The notes under the pieces: model-generated
Databases searched by the model: none
What the model was told of the DNA's origin: nothing
What the model saw: the letters and a program-made list of their open reading frames with translations, nothing else
Program-made: the position numbers and the translations under genes
Assembly: GCA_012961305.1 (NCBI GenBank)
Contig: DTZQ01000091.1
Location: forward strand, 1-19,009
Direction: 5' to 3'
Source: Armatimonadota bacterium
Lineage (GTDB): Bacteria > Armatimonadota > UBA10988 > DTZQ01
DNA length: 19,009 nucleotides
Shown: positions 7,554 to 14,766 of the stretch, in pieces
Numbering within the stretch: the first letter of the stretch is position 1
Layout: each line of letters begins with the position of its first letter

Positions 7554-8615
7554 TCATCGCCTACTTCTGAGGCCCTTTGAGGGATTGCCCTCGAGGTCGA
7601 GCAACCAGCGGGGGCGTTTGATGAACGGGCCGGTGTGAAAAGTTTGCCCGAGGCGACCAAGGCGCTCCAAATGGTCCAGACAACTGCGGATGCAGCCGCG
7701 GGCTCCGCAGACCCCGTAACTTCCCCCCACGCCCCACTGTTGCAACCTCGCATGGCCTTCCACAATGTAGCCGGAGGGAAACTTTTCACTCTTGCGCCAG
7801 GCACCTGTGGACAGGGGCCAGCAGAGTTTGTAGGCCTCCTCCTCGGCGCACTTTTGCTGCCTTACCTCGAACACAAACCCCGGACACTCCTTGGCCAAAA
7901 AGGGCGAAACCCGCTTGTCTAAACCATGATAACTCAGGCAGCACTTGCCCATATCTACGTCTGCCCATTGTATCCTGTATCCTGCAATCTCTACCTCTAC
8001 TACTTTCCCTTCGCTGAGGTGAGGAATAGCCTGTGCCGGACACTCCTGTACACAAACCATGCAGCGATGGCAAATGCTTCCCGGTTCGACGATGGGGTCT
8101 GGCTCTAACGGGGCGTCCGTTATCACCATTCCCAACCGCTGACGGGGGCCGAATTGCTCCGTCAGGAGAACCTTCGACCAACCGATTTCCCCCAATCCCG
8201 CTGCCACTGCCGCTATGCGCATTTGCATTTGCACCTCGGGGGCTACCGTACCCTCCCGCAGGGGCTCCCTGGGCGGCTGTGCTTCCGGAACGCCGGGATA
8301 GTAAGGCACTGCTTCCCATCCTCGGTCCTCAATAAAGCAGGCGAGTTCGTAAGTGGGCAGGGGCCAGAAGAAAGTGTTGTGCAATCCGTGGTAGCCGAAG
8401 TAAGTGTAACTCACCCAGTTAGTCCCCTCCTCAATGCCCCGCAGGGTTCCCCTGGGTATGCGCCTGGCCACCACAATTACCGAGCGGGCCTCGGGAAAGA
8501 TGTTCGCCGGGTGCATCCGGGGCGGGGCGCCCTTGAAGCGTTCAATGTTCGCTACGCCCACCAGGTCCAAACCCCTTGAGAAGGCAAACTCTTTCAACTC
8601 CTCCTTCCTCAGCAT
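7554..8615 (-). CDS. QueG/reductive-dehalogenase-like 4Fe-4S protein (paralogue A)
   Basis: A 353-residue soluble protein. The N-terminal half resembles the cobalamin-binding nitroreductase-like fold of epoxyqueuosine reductase and reductive dehalogenases (IFPEARSVIVVARRIPRGT at 39-57; AGLGEIGWSKVLLTEQFGPRQRL at 139-161). A ferredoxin-like cluster motif follows: Cys182, 185, 188 and 192 in CHRCMVCVQECP. A second cysteine set is Cys303, 308 and 312 in CGARGCIRSCLDHLERL, with further cysteines at 225, 226, 244, 256 and 265. QueG itself acts in tRNA queuosine synthesis, but this protein diverges and has no TAT signal, so the substrate is unknown. GGAGGAGG precedes the ATG, and the start overlaps the upstream paralogue's stop by one base (TGATG). 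Confidence 0.82.
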   Translation of the reverse strand: MLRKEELKEFAFSRGLDLVGVANIERFKGAPPRMHPANIFPEARSVIVVARRIPRGTLRGIEEGTNWVSYTYFGYHGLHNTFFWPLPTYELACFIEDRGWEAVPYYPGVPEAQPPREPLREGTVAPEVQMQMRIAAVAAGLGEIGWSKVLLTEQFGPRQRLGMVITDAPLEPDPIVEPGSICHRCMVCVQECPAQAIPHLSEGKVVEVEIAGYRIQWADVDMGKCCLSYHGLDKRVSPFLAKECPGFVFEVRQQKCAEEEAYKLCWPLSTGAWRKSEKFPSGYIVEGHARLQQWGVGGSYGVCGARGCIRSCLDHLERLGRLGQTFHTGPFIKRPRWLLDLEGNPSKGLRSRR

Positions 8616-9487
8616 CAGTTTTCCTCCTCCGGCACCTGTACCCTCCTACCTGTTTCGTCTACTGCCCACACCGGCCGCTTTCTAAAGGCCTGCTGGAATG
8701 CAGTGGTCAACTTGGCAGTGCGTTCGAGATGGTCCAGGCAACTTCGCAGGCAAAGGGCGGCCAACCGGTCAGGTTCGCCCGCAGGGTGATAGGCGTTGGG
8801 TCTGGCACCATTGCGGCAATTGCGACACTTGTTAAAGTCAATGGATGCCACTACCATTTGCCGGCCACAAATGTTAATCGCCTTCTCTCCTTCGGTGCTC
8901 ATGGCTCCCAAAGGGCAGGACTTCACACACTCCAGGCACCGGTCACAAAGCAAACCCTCAAAGAGTGGGTCGGGTTCCAGTTCGGCATCGGTAAGGATGA
9001 TTTGCAGCCTCTGCCGCGGCCCAAATTGCGGGGTGAGCAGAACGCCGCAGTAACCTATTTCACCCAATCCTGCTCGCACGGCCGCATCTTGCAGGTCAAG
9101 CAAAACATTCGGGGCCGGTTGACCCTTCCGCACCGGTACTCCCAACGGCGGTATCTGTGGCGGCAGCGCAGGCAGAGGAACTGCCTCCCAGCCATTATCC
9201 TCCAAGAACTCCACTACTTCAAAAGTGGTCAGGGCCACAAACCGGTTGTCCAGCCAGTTGTAGCCGAACAGGTCGTAGGCCTGAAAATGGGTGCCCTCTT
9301 CCACGCCTCGCAGGGTGCCCCGAGTGATGCGCCTCCCCAGTACAATGACCGATTTGGCCTCAGGGAAAATGGAACAAGGGTGTTTCTCCGGCTTCAGTTC
9401 GGCAAAACGGTCAAGGCTGGCAATGCCCAACAGGTCCGCCCCCCGCTGCCGGGCGAACTTCCTAAGTTCTGCTTGTCCTTTGTCCAT
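8615..9487 (-). CDS. QueG/reductive-dehalogenase-like 4Fe-4S protein (paralogue B)
   Basis: A 290-residue paralogue of the next gene, sharing IFPEA(K/R)SVIV, RGTLRG(V/I)EEGT, AGLGEIG..VLLT.QFGPRQRL and CLDHLER in the same order. Cluster cysteines are 181, 184, 187 and 191 (CDRCLECVKSCP), then 221 and 224 (CRNC), then 246 and 250. It is about 60 residues shorter than paralogue A, mainly between the two cluster regions. It probably carries two [4Fe-4S] clusters and may bind a cobamide, by family analogy. AAGGAGC lies upstream of the ATG. It is the first gene of the operon reading toward the UroD-type methyltransferase, and its TGA shares a base with the next ATG, implying coupled, stoichiometric translation. 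Confidence 0.82.
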   Translation of the reverse strand: MDKGQAELRKFARQRGADLLGIASLDRFAELKPEKHPCSIFPEAKSVIVLGRRITRGTLRGVEEGTHFQAYDLFGYNWLDNRFVALTTFEVVEFLEDNGWEAVPLPALPPQIPPLGVPVRKGQPAPNVLLDLQDAAVRAGLGEIGYCGVLLTPQFGPRQRLQIILTDAELEPDPLFEGLLCDRCLECVKSCPLGAMSTEGEKAINICGRQMVVASIDFNKCRNCRNGARPNAYHPAGEPDRLAALCLRSCLDHLERTAKLTTAFQQAFRKRPVWAVDETGRRVQVPEEEN

Positions 9488-9573
9488 TTTTGCTCGCTCC
9501 TTAGAAGCCCAATTCGACGCATCCCCCTAACCTGCAGGAAAATATTCTCCTCTGAAAGCCGTTTTCCTTCCTT

Positions 9574-9596
9574 TTCCCGCGCCACGAGCGTGGGAA
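9574..9596. repeat. Imperfect inverted repeat in the divergent Fe-S/TPR intergenic region
   Basis: TTCCCGCG and CGTGGGAA flank a seven-base spacer, with seven of eight pairs matching and the eighth a possible G-U pair in RNA. It could be an operator, or a hairpin in the leader of the Fe-S operon on the minus strand. An inner CCACG-AG-CGTGG dyad offers an alternative fold. Confidence 0.45.
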
Positions 9597-9602
9597 CCAG
9601 TT

Positions 9603-9617
9603 ACGCAGTGGTTGCGT
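9603..9617. repeat. Inverted repeat ACGCA-N5-TGCGT near the predicted Fe-S operon start site
   Basis: A perfect five-base dyad around GTGGT, lying over the predicted transcription start of the minus-strand operon and 14 bases before the plus-strand ATG at 9631. Its position suits an operator acting on both directions. The arms are short, so chance is not excluded. Confidence 0.35.
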
Positions 9618-9620
9618 TTG

Positions 9621-9629
9621 AGTATAGCA
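9621..9629 (-). promoter_or_regulatory. Extended -10 promoter candidate for the Fe-S/UroD operon
   Basis: On the minus strand the sequence reads TGCTATACT: a -10 hexamer with five of six consensus bases (9621-9626) and an extended -10 TGN (9627-9629). The -35 position is weak (TATACC, 17 bases upstream). The predicted leader to the ATG at 9487 is about 125 bases and contains both inverted repeats. Confidence 0.35.
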
Positions 9630-9630
9630 A

Positions 9631-10662
9631 ATGAAAGCGGTGTGGTATATTTGTTTTCTCCTGTTCCTGTCCCCCTCTCCCGCGGGGCCGGTGAATCCAG
9701 AGAGGGCCCTTCGCAACGGTATTACGGCCTTTGAGGTAGGGTGGTGGAAAACGGCCCTCGCCATTTTGCGGCCGGTGGCGGAATCTCCGACCGTACCTCG
9801 GGAGCAGCGGCTGACGGCCCTGCGCTACCTGGGGGCCGCCTACGCCCAAAAGGGCGACGATGCCCTGGCGGTGGAGACCTTCAAAACCCTCCTGCGCCTC
9901 TCCCCCGCGCCGGTCTTAGATGCCCACGTTTTTCCCAGGGCTGCGGTGGAACGGTATTTGGAAGCCTACGAGGCCTTGCCCATCCTCACTGATGTGCACC
10001 TGCGCCCGGCCCGTTTCCATCCGGTCACTGAAGATACCGCCCTGGTGTTCGCCCTGACCCGCCCAGCGCGGGTGAAATGGCAAATTCGCGCCCCGGACGG
10101 AACGGTGCAGTTTGAAACCTCAGCCGCGGCGGAAAGGGGCCTCAACCGCTTGACCTGGGAGGGGTTCTTTGGGGAGCAGTTTCCCCCGGAGGGACGATAT
10201 GAGTACTTCCTCCGGGCGGAAACGGAAGAGGGAGAGTGGTACGAAGTCACCCTGCCGGTGAAAATAGAACTGTACGCCCCGTTAGGGTTGGAACCCAAAC
10301 CCCATTTAGACCGCCTCCCCGACAAAAAGCCCCTGCCGACCGAAAAGACCATTGTCCATCAGCGGCCCAATCCCTCCCTCCGGGCGGCTGGACTGTCCAT
10401 CCTGGGCGTGGGACTGTTCATCGGGGTACTGACGGAGGACGAGGACATTCGCTCTGCCGCCGAGGTTCTAATGTACGCCGGAGCAGGGCTGGCCCTGTAC
10501 GCCAATTTCGGGGGGAAAAGGGAGCGGGAAACGGTGGAATTGCCGGAGAACGTGGCGTACAACGAACAGTTGCAGACGGAACTGGCGGAAAGGAATCGCC
10601 GCATTGACGAAGAAAATGAACGCCGACGACGGCGGGTACGCGTGCAACAGTATTGGGATTAG
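9631..10662 (+). CDS. Exported TPR-like protein with beta-sandwich and C-terminal membrane segments
   Basis: 343 residues, not assigned to a named family. The first 20 residues (MKAVWYICFLLFLSPSPAGP) form a signal peptide. Residues about 22-110 are helical and TPR-like (TALRYLGAAYAQKGDDALAVETFKTLLRLSP). Residues about 125-215 resemble a FlgD/Ig-type beta sandwich (VKWQIRAPDGTVQFETS, then NRLTWEGFFGEQFPPEGRYEYF). Two short hydrophobic segments lie at about 255-272 and 280-296. A very charged tail ends the protein (RNRRIDEENERRRRRVRVQ). It probably sits in the envelope and mediates protein contacts. No strong Shine-Dalgarno precedes the ATG, so expression may be low or the transcript nearly leaderless. 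It is first in a plus-strand set with the TPR protein and creatininase. Confidence 0.75.
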   Translation: MKAVWYICFLLFLSPSPAGPVNPERALRNGITAFEVGWWKTALAILRPVAESPTVPREQRLTALRYLGAAYAQKGDDALAVETFKTLLRLSPAPVLDAHVFPRAAVERYLEAYEALPILTDVHLRPARFHPVTEDTALVFALTRPARVKWQIRAPDGTVQFETSAAAERGLNRLTWEGFFGEQFPPEGRYEYFLRAETEEGEWYEVTLPVKIELYAPLGLEPKPHLDRLPDKKPLPTEKTIVHQRPNPSLRAAGLSILGVGLFIGVLTEDEDIRSAAEVLMYAGAGLALYANFGGKRERETVELPENVAYNEQLQTELAERNRRIDEENERRRRRVRVQQYWD

Positions 10663-10747
10663 TCGGGCAATTGGGCAAGGGGGCACCAGGAAGCAGGAAA
10701 ATCGTGATGTGCCTCACGGCTCTATTTTCAGAGCAGGAGAGGGAACC

Positions 10748-12211
10748 ATGGGATACCAACGAGTAGGGCTGGTTTGGCTGGGAGTTTGCTGGCTGCTGAG
10801 TGGTGGGTCATGGGCCGAGGAGCCGCCGACCAGAGTGGCCTTCCTGACCTGGGAAAACGGGAGCGGGGACCCGGCCCGTGAGCATTGGAGCGAAGGTCTG
10901 CCCGAACTGTTGGGCAGTACTTTGGAGGGCTTTGCTCCCTTTAGCGTCCTGTCGCGGGAACGGGTGCGAGTGGCCGAAGCAGCCGGGCAGGGGGAGAGCA
11001 GGGAAAACAGCGGTTTGACCCCCGAAAGCGCGGCCCAAATTGGCAAATCCCTGGGGGCCGGCTGGGCCGTTTGGGGACGGTTCGCCGGTACTGAGGAGGC
11101 CTGGGAAGGGGAGTGGCACCTGGTCGCCTGTTTCACGGGCGAGAGAGCCACGGGCCGGACGGAGACGCCCGTGGAGTTGGCCAGCCTGGTGCGGCAGGTG
11201 CATCTGGCCCTGCTAAAGCAGTTGGGCCTTTCCCTTCCGCCCCCGGAGCAGACCCGTCTGGCTCGCCTGATGACCCCTTCCCTGCCGGCTGCCCAGGCTT
11301 TCAGCCGCGGCTGGGCCGCCTGGCCCTATCACTCCGTAGCGGCCAAAGACCTGGGAGACCCCGAGGCGGCCGTAGACTACTACCGCCAGGGCCTCACCTA
11401 CGACCCCCAGTTTGTGCCGCTGCATACCCATTTGGCCGAAGTCCTCTTCGCGCTGGACCAAATTCGGGAGGCCCTAAATGAGTACCGGGCGGCTTTGGAA
11501 TTGCAGCCAGACTGCGCAACTCACTACGCCCGCCTGGCCGTAGTGGCCTTTAACGGCGGAGAGACAGACAATGCCCTGGTCCTCTTCCGGGCGGCACTGC
11601 AGAAGAACCCACGCGACCCGGACATCCACTTCAATTTCGCCAACGCCCTTTACCGCTTGGGCCAGTTGAAAGAGGCCCTGCGGGAGTACCGACGGGCCTT
11701 TGCCCTCTACCCCTCCTACGATGCTCCCGACCGGGCCTTCGTCAAAGTCAGCATGGGCAACGCCCTGTACGCCAACGGCAAAGTGGAGCCGGCCCGGAAA
11801 GCCTATCGGGAGGCTTTGGCCCTTCAGCCGGACTACGCCCCGGCGCATCACAATTTGGGCGTGGTACTGTTTCAGCAGGGGGAGATGGCCCTGGCTGCGG
11901 CGGAGTTTGCCGCGGCCTTGCGGGCCGACCCCAACTACGCTGCCTCCCACTACTGGCTGGGCCTGGTCGAACGGGAACGGAGGCGTTACTATCGAGCCCG
12001 GCGGTCTTTCCAGCGGTTCTTAGAACTCCAGCCGGAAGGGGAATGGGCCGACCGGGCCCGGGAACTAATGGCGGAACTGGCACCGGGCCGGGCTACGCCT
12101 TCCGCCGGGGAGGAAACCCCTTCTCCGGAGCAGCCACCCCCAGCGGAAGAAGGCCCCTCCACCGAATCCCCCCCAACTTCTGCCCCCGCAGCCGAAGGGA
12201 GGGAGAAGTAA
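10748..12211 (+). CDS. Exported TolB-like/TPR repeat protein
   Basis: 487 residues from the ATG preceded by GGAGAGGG. The frame extends upstream to 10604, but that would overlap the previous gene and has no signal peptide. Residues 1-23 are a signal peptide ending in GSWA. Residues about 28-160 resemble the TolB N-terminal/FlgO-like domain seen in front of TPRs (VAFLTWENGSGD, LPELLGSTL, AAQIGKSLGAGWAVWGRF). About six TPRs follow at 200-440, with the usual W/LG/Y/A/P pattern (for example ALNEYRAALELQPDCATHYA and APAHHNLGVVLFQQGEMALA). A Pro/Glu/Ser-rich tail of about 40 residues is low complexity. Role: periplasmic or surface scaffold, by family. It lies 85 bases after the previous gene and 24 bases before the creatininase gene, so co-transcription is likely. 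Confidence 0.85.
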   Translation: MGYQRVGLVWLGVCWLLSGGSWAEEPPTRVAFLTWENGSGDPAREHWSEGLPELLGSTLEGFAPFSVLSRERVRVAEAAGQGESRENSGLTPESAAQIGKSLGAGWAVWGRFAGTEEAWEGEWHLVACFTGERATGRTETPVELASLVRQVHLALLKQLGLSLPPPEQTRLARLMTPSLPAAQAFSRGWAAWPYHSVAAKDLGDPEAAVDYYRQGLTYDPQFVPLHTHLAEVLFALDQIREALNEYRAALELQPDCATHYARLAVVAFNGGETDNALVLFRAALQKNPRDPDIHFNFANALYRLGQLKEALREYRRAFALYPSYDAPDRAFVKVSMGNALYANGKVEPARKAYREALALQPDYAPAHHNLGVVLFQQGEMALAAAEFAAALRADPNYAASHYWLGLVERERRRYYRARRSFQRFLELQPEGEWADRARELMAELAPGRATPSAGEETPSPEQPPPAEEGPSTESPPTSAPAAEGREK

Positions 12212-12235
12212 AGAGAACTCGGAGGGTTTTCAACC

Positions 12236-12973
12236 ATGTTAGAGGCGGCGACAGCGACCTGGCCGGAAGTGGCGACCTACGTGCAGGAAAATCCCACGGC
12301 CATTTGGCCTCTGGGGGCCACGGAACAGCACGGCCCCCACCTGCCCCTGGCCACGGATACCCTGCTGGCCGAGGCCCTGGCCCGCCGAGTGGCCCGGGAA
12401 GTCGGCGGCTTGCTGCTGCCACCACTGCCCCTAAGTTACTCTTGGGTTTGGCGAGATATTCCGGGCACGCTTACCCTGAGGGTGGAGACCTTTCTGGCTG
12501 TGGTGAAGGATGTGGTCCGCAGCCTTCAGCGCACTGGCATTCGCGCCGCCCTGCTGGTGAACGGTCACGCAGCCAACCAGCAGCCCCTCAAGTACGCCCT
12601 GCGGGAGTTGGCCGATGAACTTACCCTGCCCATCCTTTACGTGTTCTACCCCGGCCTCGAGGAGGTTACCCGCGATACAACCCTTTCCCCTCGCTGGCAA
12701 CCCCACACCTTCCATGCCTGCGAAATTGAAACCTCGCTGTTCTTAGCCGTATGTCCTGCCCTGTGTCGGCCGGAGCGGGCTGTGCGGGAATATCCGCCCG
12801 TGCCGCCGCATTTTGAAAGGTCGGCGCTGTCCATGGGCCACTTGAGCCAGTCGGGTGTGTTTGGCGATGCCACAGTCGCCGACGCCGAACGCGGGCAAGC
12901 CTGGTGGGAGGCAGTGGTGCAGGAGACCGTGCACCTGTGGCGGGAGTTCCTGGCCCAGCACGATTTGCCCTAA
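12236..12973 (+). CDS. Creatininase-family amidohydrolase
   Basis: 245 residues with the whole creatininase metal site: Glu30, His32 and Asp41 in ATEQHGPHLPLATD, His111 in LLVNGHAANQQ, and a glutamate in the HACEIETSLF segment. The family hydrolyses cyclic or linear amides (creatinine, formylamides in riboflavin/F420 and mycofactocin pathways) using two metal ions. The NGHGGN motif of the family appears here as NGHAAN. Length is typical (about 240-260). GGAGGG precedes the ATG, and the gene follows the TPR protein by only 24 bases. The substrate cannot be told from sequence; neighbours give no pathway. Confidence 0.88.
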   Translation: MLEAATATWPEVATYVQENPTAIWPLGATEQHGPHLPLATDTLLAEALARRVAREVGGLLLPPLPLSYSWVWRDIPGTLTLRVETFLAVVKDVVRSLQRTGIRAALLVNGHAANQQPLKYALRELADELTLPILYVFYPGLEEVTRDTTLSPRWQPHTFHACEIETSLFLAVCPALCRPERAVREYPPVPPHFERSALSMGHLSQSGVFGDATVADAERGQAWWEAVVQETVHLWREFLAQHDLP

Positions 12974-12984
12974 TTGAGCCCTAT

Positions 12985-13001
12985 TCCTCCCCGCGGGAGG
13001 A
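12985..13001. other. GC-rich hairpin between convergent creatininase and ProRS-like genes
   Basis: TCCTCCC-CGC-GGGAGGA is a perfect seven-base-pair stem with a three-base loop, 12 bases after the creatininase stop. No T-run follows on either strand. It may help termination in both directions, but does not meet the intrinsic terminator pattern. The remaining gap to 13075 shows nothing recognisable. Confidence 0.4.
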
Positions 13002-13075
13002 GAGGTGAAGAGGTTGTGTGGGTATGAGATGAGGGGTGAGATGCCAGCGATGGGGGGCTGAACATTTACGAGGGG

Positions 13076-14752
13076 TTAAAGCATCTGCCCCACCGCCTCG
13101 ACCGCCTCCCTCGGCGATACCTCCAACACCGTTCCCTCCCGGCGGGAGCGTACTTCTACTATCCCCTTCTGCTCCAGTTTCCGCCCCACTACTACCTGCA
13201 CCGGCAGGCCGATTAAATCCGCATCGTTGAACTTGACGCCAGGCCGCTGGGGGCGGTCGTCCAGAAGTGGCTCCCAACCCTGGGCGGTCAACTCCTGGTA
13301 GAGGTGTTCGGCAGCCTCCACCTGTACCGGATTCCTTTCGTCCAACAGCAGCAAATGCACGGCAAAAGGGGCCACCGCCGGGGGCCAGACCAGTCCCCTT
13401 TCGTCGTGGTGGATTTCGGCCACCGCGGCCAGCAGGCAACTGAGGTGGAGACGGTAGCAGCCCAGAAAGGCCGGGTGTTCCCGTCCCCCTTCGTCGGTGA
13501 AAGTGGCCCCCAAGGCCTCGCTGTAACCAGGACCCAGTTGGCGTACCTGTCCGATTTCAAAACCCCGCTTCTGGCGCAGCGTTCCCGGACAGCGGGGGCA
13601 TCCATCGCCGTCCGTGGCGAAGCGCAGGGGCACAACCCGGTCAAGGGTGAAGTCCCGCCCTACGTTGGCGTTGACAAAATGGGCCTCGGGCGCATTGGCT
13701 CCCACTACGAAGTTGCTCAGGGCCGCCACCTCGGGGTCGGCCAGCAAGGGCACTTTCAAACCCACCGGCCCGGCGAAACCCACCGGCGCACTCGTCACCC
13801 GCTCCACCGTGTCCGCATCGGCCATCTCCAAAGTTCGGCATCCCAGGGCCGCCTGTAACTTGGTTTCGTTCAACTCCCGGTCGCCCCGGACCAAGGCCGC
13901 CACCACTTCCCCGTCCGCCAGGTACAGCAGCGTTTTTACCAACCGTTCTGGCCCCACTCCCAGCAGGGCGGTGACCTCGGCCACCGTGGTTGCGGCTGGG
14001 GTGTTCACTTTGGCGAGGGGCTGCGGCTCCTCCGAGGAAAGGGCCGCTGAGGGACGGGCCTCAGCCCACTCCTGCGTAGCCGCATAGGTGCAGGCCTCAC
14101 AGCGCAGGAAAACTTCCCTCCCGGCCTCGCCGCACACCAGAAGTTTACGCGCTCCCATGGCCGCCTCGGCAAAGAAGAGGGACAACCCACAACGGGCAGC
14201 AATCTGCTGGTAGACCTTTCTTATCCGCTGGCAACTGACCTCCAGTCCCGCCCTGTCGCGGTCGAAACTGTAGGCATCGGTGAGGATGAACTCCCGCGAG
14301 CGGAGGAGTCCCCCCCAGGGGTGAGGGTCGTCGCAGAACCCCGTCCGTACTTGGTAGAGCAAAAGGGGCAGTTGTTTGTAGGAGCGCAGTTCGCGGGCTA
14401 AGAGGGCAGTAACGACTCCTTCCTGAGCGGGGCCGAGGGTGAAAGTTACCTGTCGGCGGTCGCGGAGTTGGAAGGCCGGCTCGCCCGGCTCCTGCCCGCG
14501 TTCGGTGGTCTGCCCCCACTCCTCCGGCTGCAGGGTCGGTAGGAGCACTTCCTGCCCGCCGGCCGCCTCCATTTCCTTCCGGACTAGGCACTCCAAACGG
14601 CGCAGCGCCCGTCGGCCCAGGGGAAGGTAGGCGTACATCCCCGCCGCCACGGGCCGGATGAATCCCGCCCGCACTAAGAGTTGATGGCTGGCCAACTCTG
14701 CTTCAGCGGGCGGCTGACGCAGGGTAGGAAGAAACAATTGCCTGGCTCGCAT
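13076..14752 (-). CDS. Prolyl-tRNA synthetase homologue with degenerate catalytic site (editing domain intact)
   Basis: 558 residues, close to the usual about 570 of bacterial ProRS, starting MRARQLFLPTLR. The architecture is complete: class II core (1-220), INS editing domain (about 225-395), core end (395-465), and anticodon-binding domain (about 466-558, LLDDRPQRPGVKFNDADLIG). The synthetic site is eroded. The proline-binding TxE motif is AQE (109-111). The motif 2 FRDE is FCDD, with Cys140 in place of the invariant arginine, and RPRFG is PHPWG. The GGSxSHEF loop is missing near 197-207. Motif 3 GIGVSR is RLHLSC, with Cys439 in place of arginine. The editing determinants Lys273 and His358 and the paired cysteines (218/221, 385/388) are kept. 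The frame is clean, so it is not a simple pseudogene. The start lies 14 bases after the permease stop with a weak ribosome site, so coupling to that operon is likely. Aminoacylation is improbable; trans-editing is one possibility. Confidence 0.85.
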   Translation of the reverse strand: MRARQLFLPTLRQPPAEAELASHQLLVRAGFIRPVAAGMYAYLPLGRRALRRLECLVRKEMEAAGGQEVLLPTLQPEEWGQTTERGQEPGEPAFQLRDRRQVTFTLGPAQEGVVTALLARELRSYKQLPLLLYQVRTGFCDDPHPWGGLLRSREFILTDAYSFDRDRAGLEVSCQRIRKVYQQIAARCGLSLFFAEAAMGARKLLVCGEAGREVFLRCEACTYAATQEWAEARPSAALSSEEPQPLAKVNTPAATTVAEVTALLGVGPERLVKTLLYLADGEVVAALVRGDRELNETKLQAALGCRTLEMADADTVERVTSAPVGFAGPVGLKVPLLADPEVAALSNFVVGANAPEAHFVNANVGRDFTLDRVVPLRFATDGDGCPRCPGTLRQKRGFEIGQVRQLGPGYSEALGATFTDEGGREHPAFLGCYRLHLSCLLAAVAEIHHDERGLVWPPAVAPFAVHLLLLDERNPVQVEAAEHLYQELTAQGWEPLLDDRPQRPGVKFNDADLIGLPVQVVVGRKLEQKGIVEVRSRREGTVLEVSPREAVEAVGQML

Positions 14753-14766
14753 GATTGAATCCGGCT

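Noticed and set aside
8576..9634. 352-codon plus-strand open frame opposite Fe-S paralogue B
   Set aside because: The real gene is defined by cysteine motifs on the minus strand; the plus frame is a codon-bias artefact and runs into the next promoter region.
10604..10747. Upstream extension of the TolB-like/TPR gene
   Set aside because: It overlaps the preceding gene's end and would bury the signal peptide; GGAGAGGG precedes the ATG at 10748.
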